Below are positions 59,581 to 64,000 of a stretch of 64,000 bases of DNA, in pieces. Under the pieces are notes generated by a model. That model was not told where the DNA came from and made no database searches. It worked only from the letters and a program-made list of their open reading frames with translations. Each line of letters begins with the position of its first letter. The first letter of the stretch is position 1. Location of the stretch: assembly GCA_963514095.1 (NCBI GenBank), contig OY741285.1, forward strand, positions 14,683,320-14,747,319. The letters are read 5' to 3'. Source of the DNA: Eutrigla gurnardus. Taxonomy: Eukaryota; Chordata; Actinopteri; Perciformes; Triglidae. The position numbers and the translations under genes are program-made.

Positions 59581-60011
59581 ACAAAGACCAAGCAGCTAGG
59601 AAGGAAAGGAAAAGATTGTGCAAGAAGAGGAAGTGGAGGGTAAGGAAACAAGGAGGTAGGAAATAGAGGAGGACAGAAAGGAAAGAAGGACATAAGAAAT
59701 ACAGGAGGAAGGAAAGGAAAGGAGGAGATAGGTAGTAAAATGTGAAGCTAAGGATGGAAATGAAGAGAAGGAAAGAAGGAGCTAGGTAACATAAGGAGTA
59801 GTGGACAGAATAAGGAGCTAGGGAAGGAAAGGAGGAGACAGGAGACATAACGAGGAGGCAGCTGTGTGAGGTACAGGGGCTCTCCTGATTGGCCGACTCA
59901 TCAGTGAGAGTACGAAACGAAGGAAAATGAGGAGAGGTGGGGATGCTGTTGCCGTGGCTGTATCGCCATGGCAACCAGGGTTATCTACAACTCCTCAGTG
60001 GTAATGGTAAT

Positions 60012-60098
<87 letters not shown>

Positions 60099-60730
60099 GA
60101 CTAAAACAGCACTACTGAATTAAAAAGAGAAAAACATATTTAGTGAAACTCAGAAGGGAGGGAAAGTAAAAAAGGATGTAGGAAAGTAAAGGAGGAAGTA
60201 AGCAAAGGAGGGAGGAAAGGATGAAGTAGGAAAGGAACAGAAGATCTAGGAAAGGTTATGAAGACGTACGAAAGGAAACAAAGATATAGGAGGAATAGGA
60301 AAAGAAAAGATTAGGTTAAGGGAAAGGTTACATAGGAAAGGAATGGAGGATGAAGGAAAGGAGAGGAAAGAAAGACAAAGGAAAAGATGAGGAAATAGGA
60401 AAAGAAAGGACGAAGTAATAACGGGAAAGAGGATAGGAAAGGAATGGAGGTTATAGGAAAGGAGGGTGTAGGAAAGGAAAGGAAGATATTAGAAAGGAAA
60501 GGATGATATAGAGAAAGAAAGGAGGAAGTAGGAAAGGAATAGAGGCTGTAGGAAATGATAGAAGAATATAGGATATGAATGGAGGATGTAGGAAAGAAAC
60601 AGAAGATCGAGGAAAGCTAATGAGGATGTCGGAAAGCAAAGAAAGTGCCAAAAAAGGAAAAGAGAAGTGAAAAAGGAGGAGCAGAGGAGGCAAAGAAAAG
60701 GGAAAGAGGAGGCAGGAGAGGAGAGATGAG
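59581..60730. repeat. Kilobase purine (GGAAAGGA) tract with embedded (GT)81
   Basis: The plus strand is dominated by G and A in degenerate GTAGGAAAGGAAAGGAGGA units, from the left edge to about 59860 and again from about 60120 to 60730. An 81-base GT tract lies at 60015-60095. Long minus-strand frames (up to 183 codons, Phe/Leu/Ser/Pro-rich) are translations of the pyrimidine strand and not genes. Confidence 0.9.
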
Positions 60731-61235
60731 TGTTTGGACAATAGAAGCAGAACAAAGCTGGTCCAATAAAAAATATAAAAAGAGCAATTACAGCCAACAG
60801 CCTCTCTTCACCCCGTCTCCCTGACGGCCTCGTTATCCCTCCCTGCTGCTTCTTCACAGATGATGGATGGATGGAGAGATTAAACACGGAGAGGTGGACG
60901 GACTCTGTCATATCAGTGATGATGATGAGGTTAAAAACGTGAGGCGAGAAGATGAAAGACGGGCAGGGAGGAAGAACAAGAAGACAGACGGACGGGGGAA
61001 GAAAAACCGGTGCTTCTGGTCTCAATCTGGGAGTTCAGAAGCAGGTCAGACCGTGTCGAGAATCTGAAGCGTAAATAAAATAAAATATATGCAAATAGAG
61101 ATTCTTCATCCTCCGGTGTTTTCAACAATCTGGAAGAAGTTAATATTTCACATCTTGGAAAAAACAAGAAAAACAGAGCTGAGAAAAGTTGGAGTTGGAC
61201 CTGATTTGTGAAGACCTGATAATGGACTTCATCTC
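60731..61235. other. Non-coding spacer
   Basis: No gene or element recognised. A short GATGGATGGATG run is near 60862. Confidence 0.4.
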
Positions 61236-61435
61236 ACCAAAGACTGTATAAAATAAGTGGACGTCGTCATGGTGATGTCACCCGTTGGTTTGTGTTTTAT
61301 GGTTTTAAAGCCTTGAGTTTGTCATTTTGGCCATCGCCATCTTAGATGTCTTTGCAACCAGAGAAGGAAGTGACCATATTTGGGCTGAGGAGGAGCGACG
61401 GGTGGATCTGAAGTAACCTTGTTAGATACTAAAAA
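61236..61435 (+). repeat. Interspersed repeat family R1, copy 3 (partial)
   Basis: It shares GTGATGTCACCCGTTGGTTT, GCCATCTTAGATG and GTGACCATATTTGGGCTG with the copies at 2.4 and 53.3 kb, then ends at AGTAACCTTGTTAGAT. It lacks the TCAATCAGCAGG half. Confidence 0.75.
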
Positions 61436-62533
61436 CATCAGGAGTTGTTGATCAATAATGGAGACTTTTAAATCAATGAGGTTAACGTCAGTTCTTATTT
61501 TTATGTTCAGTTTGCTCTGGCTTTTGTTTTTTTCCCATTTATACTTCTAATAATTTCTAAATAATTCTTTTATATGGACACCTGGAAGACTATTCGTGGA
61601 GGAGGCTTATGCATATCCAAATGAGGAATTAAGGAAAAGATTGTACTTTTACCTTATTTTTACTGGCATTCATTTTTTGTAGCCAGACATTACTGCTGAT
61701 CATTTTATTATTTCATCAACAAATCCCATTCAGTTTAATAGTTAGATTTGTAATTTGTGCTGGAAACCAAAGACACTACAATGATTTACAGGACTGATTG
61801 ATTGTTGAATTTGCTGTTTTTCACCTCAGGTGTTGTTGTTGTTCTACACGTCGTCAGTAATATTTCACGTCTTCTGATGGATTAATCACCAAAAAACAGG
61901 ACTTATTATTGGATTGTCTGTAGAACCACGGACCACCCTCAACATCTGTTTTTGCATATATGTCTTCCACGCCTCTTGCTCCGGGGCACACGGGCAGGAC
62001 AGGGGGTTAAACCTACAGTGTGACGTTGCATATTTTCATTGCATATACGGTCACTCACTAAAGCGAGCAGCGTTGGATGAGTCACGTTCTGCTGACGGAC
62101 GATGAGATCGGAGCGATCGATGCGTCCGGAGAGTAAATGTCAGCGCGCCGGTTTTCACCAGGTGTTTTTCTCCGACTTGCAGCGTGACCTTGACGATGAA
62201 GAAGGATGTACGAATGTGTCCTGACTGAGTATCTCAGCCAACAACGTGAGCGACTTGACTTTGTGACACTTTAGCAAACTGCTCCTCGGCTGAAGGCTGA
62301 CGCTTAAATGTATCTTGTTTTCACTCCAGTCGGTCGAAAGGTTCAAACTCACGGCTGTGAACCACGTTTGCTGCTTTCCTCCAAATCACGTTCCCTCGCC
62401 ACTAAACTGCGTTGTGAATTACGTTTCAAGGGAAACAGATTTTGTCGTGGATTACGTTTGCTGTTGAAGTGCGTCAACTAAACTACGATGATGTGTGTCA
62501 CTAATTAGTTTCAGTAGGACTCTCAAGTTAGAT
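61436..62533. other. Non-coding spacer
   Basis: No exon chain seen. Sequence at 62050-62130 is CG-rich relative to its surroundings but has no clear promoter. Confidence 0.4.
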
Positions 62534-62835
62534 AAACTAGAGTACAAGTACCTCACAATTCTTCTGAAGTACATGTACTTTAATATAGAAGTACTAGAGT
62601 ACAAGTACCTCACAATTCTTCAGAAGTACATGATATAGAAGTATTAGAGTACAAGTACCTTACAATTATTCTGAAGTAAATCTACTTTAATATAGAAGTA
62701 CTAGAGTACAAGTACCTTACAATTCTTCTGAAGTAAATTATCTTTAATATAGACGTACTAGAGAACAAGTACCTCATAATTCTTCAGAAGTAAATGTACT
62801 TTAATATGGAAATAATCGAGTACAAGTCCGAGTTG
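62534..62835. repeat. 57-bp minisatellite, about five copies
   Basis: GAGTACAAGTACCT-type starts occur at 62540, 62597, 62647, 62704, 62761 and 62818, so most units are 57 bases with one 50-base unit. Each unit contains CAATTCTTCTGAAGTA and TTTAATATAGAAGTA. Confidence 0.92.
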
Positions 62836-64000
62836 AGGGAAATGTACTTATCCTTCCACGACAGCAGACTTTGTTTGAAGCACACAGTGACCTTTGACCC
62901 TTAAAGTCCTCAGCTGACCTTCAAATCATCAGTTTGATAAAAACATGTTCAATCTTTAGAGATTAAGAAGAAGAAGAAAAACACCTTGTTTTTACAACTT
63001 CAGGTCTTTCTGCGGCTCGGAAAGAGTTTTAGAAGAACAAAGACGAAAGTAATCGGTGAGATCAGCATCCGACTGCCGGTCGTTAAGAGAAATCAGCCGG
63101 TTTAAAGATCTGTCAATGATTAAAAGTCGTGGATTTAACGAGTGAAAAATCAAAAGAGGGAATCCTGGTTTTGTGGATTCATGAGATTAAAACAACGAGA
63201 CGAGAATAAATCAAACATGGGAGGCGTGAGAGGAGACGGAGAGCGGATTTTCTCAAGAGGTGGAACAGAAGTAAAGTTTCTGACCTTGGCGGCGCGTTGT
63301 GTTGCAGAGCAGCAGGTTTATATGACGAGGCGGATGGATGGAAGGATCCGGTGTTTGGAGGTCGACGTGAGAGATACCAGTGTTTGTGTTTGAGCGACTC
63401 CCGTGAGAGGAAGACTCGGCATCCTCGCCGGAGAGGGGGAAGGATGAAGAGCAGTGAGGTTCCACGAGTTTTCAGAACAGACAAACTGCTTCGTAACGCA
63501 CAGCGAGCGAGCAGAAGAACAAAGTCGTCTTCTGAGGAACAAACACGCTTTTAGTCTTTTACTCGTTTGCTAATGGAAATAAATTTGCTGCAAAATGAGA
63601 GCATCAATTAAAACATACCGCTTTATTTTACTGGTCCTGTAATTTCCTGATAATTTCCTAGAAAGGCGACTGATATAATTTGTGCAAATTGAAGGTACAA
63701 AACAACAATGTTTTTATTTTCCTTGAAAGAACTTCTCCATATAAACTAATTTCCTTCTCTGTATATGTTTAATTGTTTAGTCGTCTGCAGCCACTAAGGG
63801 CAGTTAATTAATTGAAAAGTCAGGAGTTTCAAGGAGGAAATAAAACACAGGAGAGCAGCACGACGCAGCCGGAGTTTAGCAGCAGTTTTCATGAACTAGA
63901 TTAAAAACCTGCAGCATCATCAAAGTTTTTAGAGAGGTTCGTTATCCTGTCGAGTATCTTTGACGGATCTAAAACACAAAAAAACATTGTACTTTAACAG
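62836..64000. other. Non-coding to the window end
   Basis: Several overlapping frames of 60-101 codons at 63142-63554 on both strands, none with a domain or a supporting splice pattern. No element ends seen. Confidence 0.4.

Noticed and set aside
59423..61025. Long minus-strand frames (96-183 codons) rich in Phe, Leu, Ser, Pro
   Set aside because: They are the pyrimidine strand of a purine-rich repeat; the apparent hydrophobic segments follow from base composition.

Overview
The window looks like nuclear DNA of a bony fish, probably a spiny-rayed teleost. It is AT-rich with many long (CA/GT)n, (TA)n and (TAA)n microsatellites. It also holds dense cut-and-paste DNA transposons (hAT and PIF/Harbinger), a Ty3/gypsy retrotransposon, and short intron-split exons with GT-AG borders. 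Nothing bacterial is present. All calls come from reading the sequence; no database search was possible.

Layout. About 1-24 kb is mostly non-coding: a Harbinger-like element at the left edge, an interspersed repeat near 2.4-2.9 kb, a nested hAT pair at 5.6-7.7 kb, four tandem repeats (29-bp, 15-bp, 51-bp and microsatellites), a Harbinger MITE with clean TTA target duplications at 14.3-14.9 kb, and a fold-back palindrome at 23.1-23.3 kb. About 24-48.6 kb is the core. It is a minus-strand tandem array of one small secreted-protein gene with three intact copies (26.5-27.6, 36.4-37.5 and 47.3-48.4 kb) and one 3'-only pseudogene (24.8-25.2 kb). About 48.6-64 kb is again non-coding, with microsatellites, a perfect 20-bp hairpin, two more copies of the 2.4-kb repeat, a kilobase purine tract and a 57-bp tandem repeat.

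The array genes each have five exons: two short exons encoding a signal peptide, two encoding a cysteine-free mature chain rich in Pro, Tyr, Gly, Ser and Ala, and a 3' UTR exon. Each has the same TATA box and a CACATG E-box at identical spacing. I recognise no named family; the predicted products are 238-239 residues and look extracellular and probably disordered.

The array has been pulled apart by transposons. Between copies B and C sits a hAT element (8-bp target duplication) containing a second hAT element (its own 8-bp duplication). That one contains a 4.2-kb element with ACACACTC termini and a decayed multi-exon gene. Between C and D sits a frameshifted Ty3/gypsy element with a proline-tRNA primer site and no 3' LTR, plus a MITE with perfect 18-bp termini whose empty site survives in the sister copies. 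A small hAT MITE lies at the same place in three duplicated spacers, so it was there before the duplications. The nested insertions therefore give a relative-age record of this gene family's expansion.
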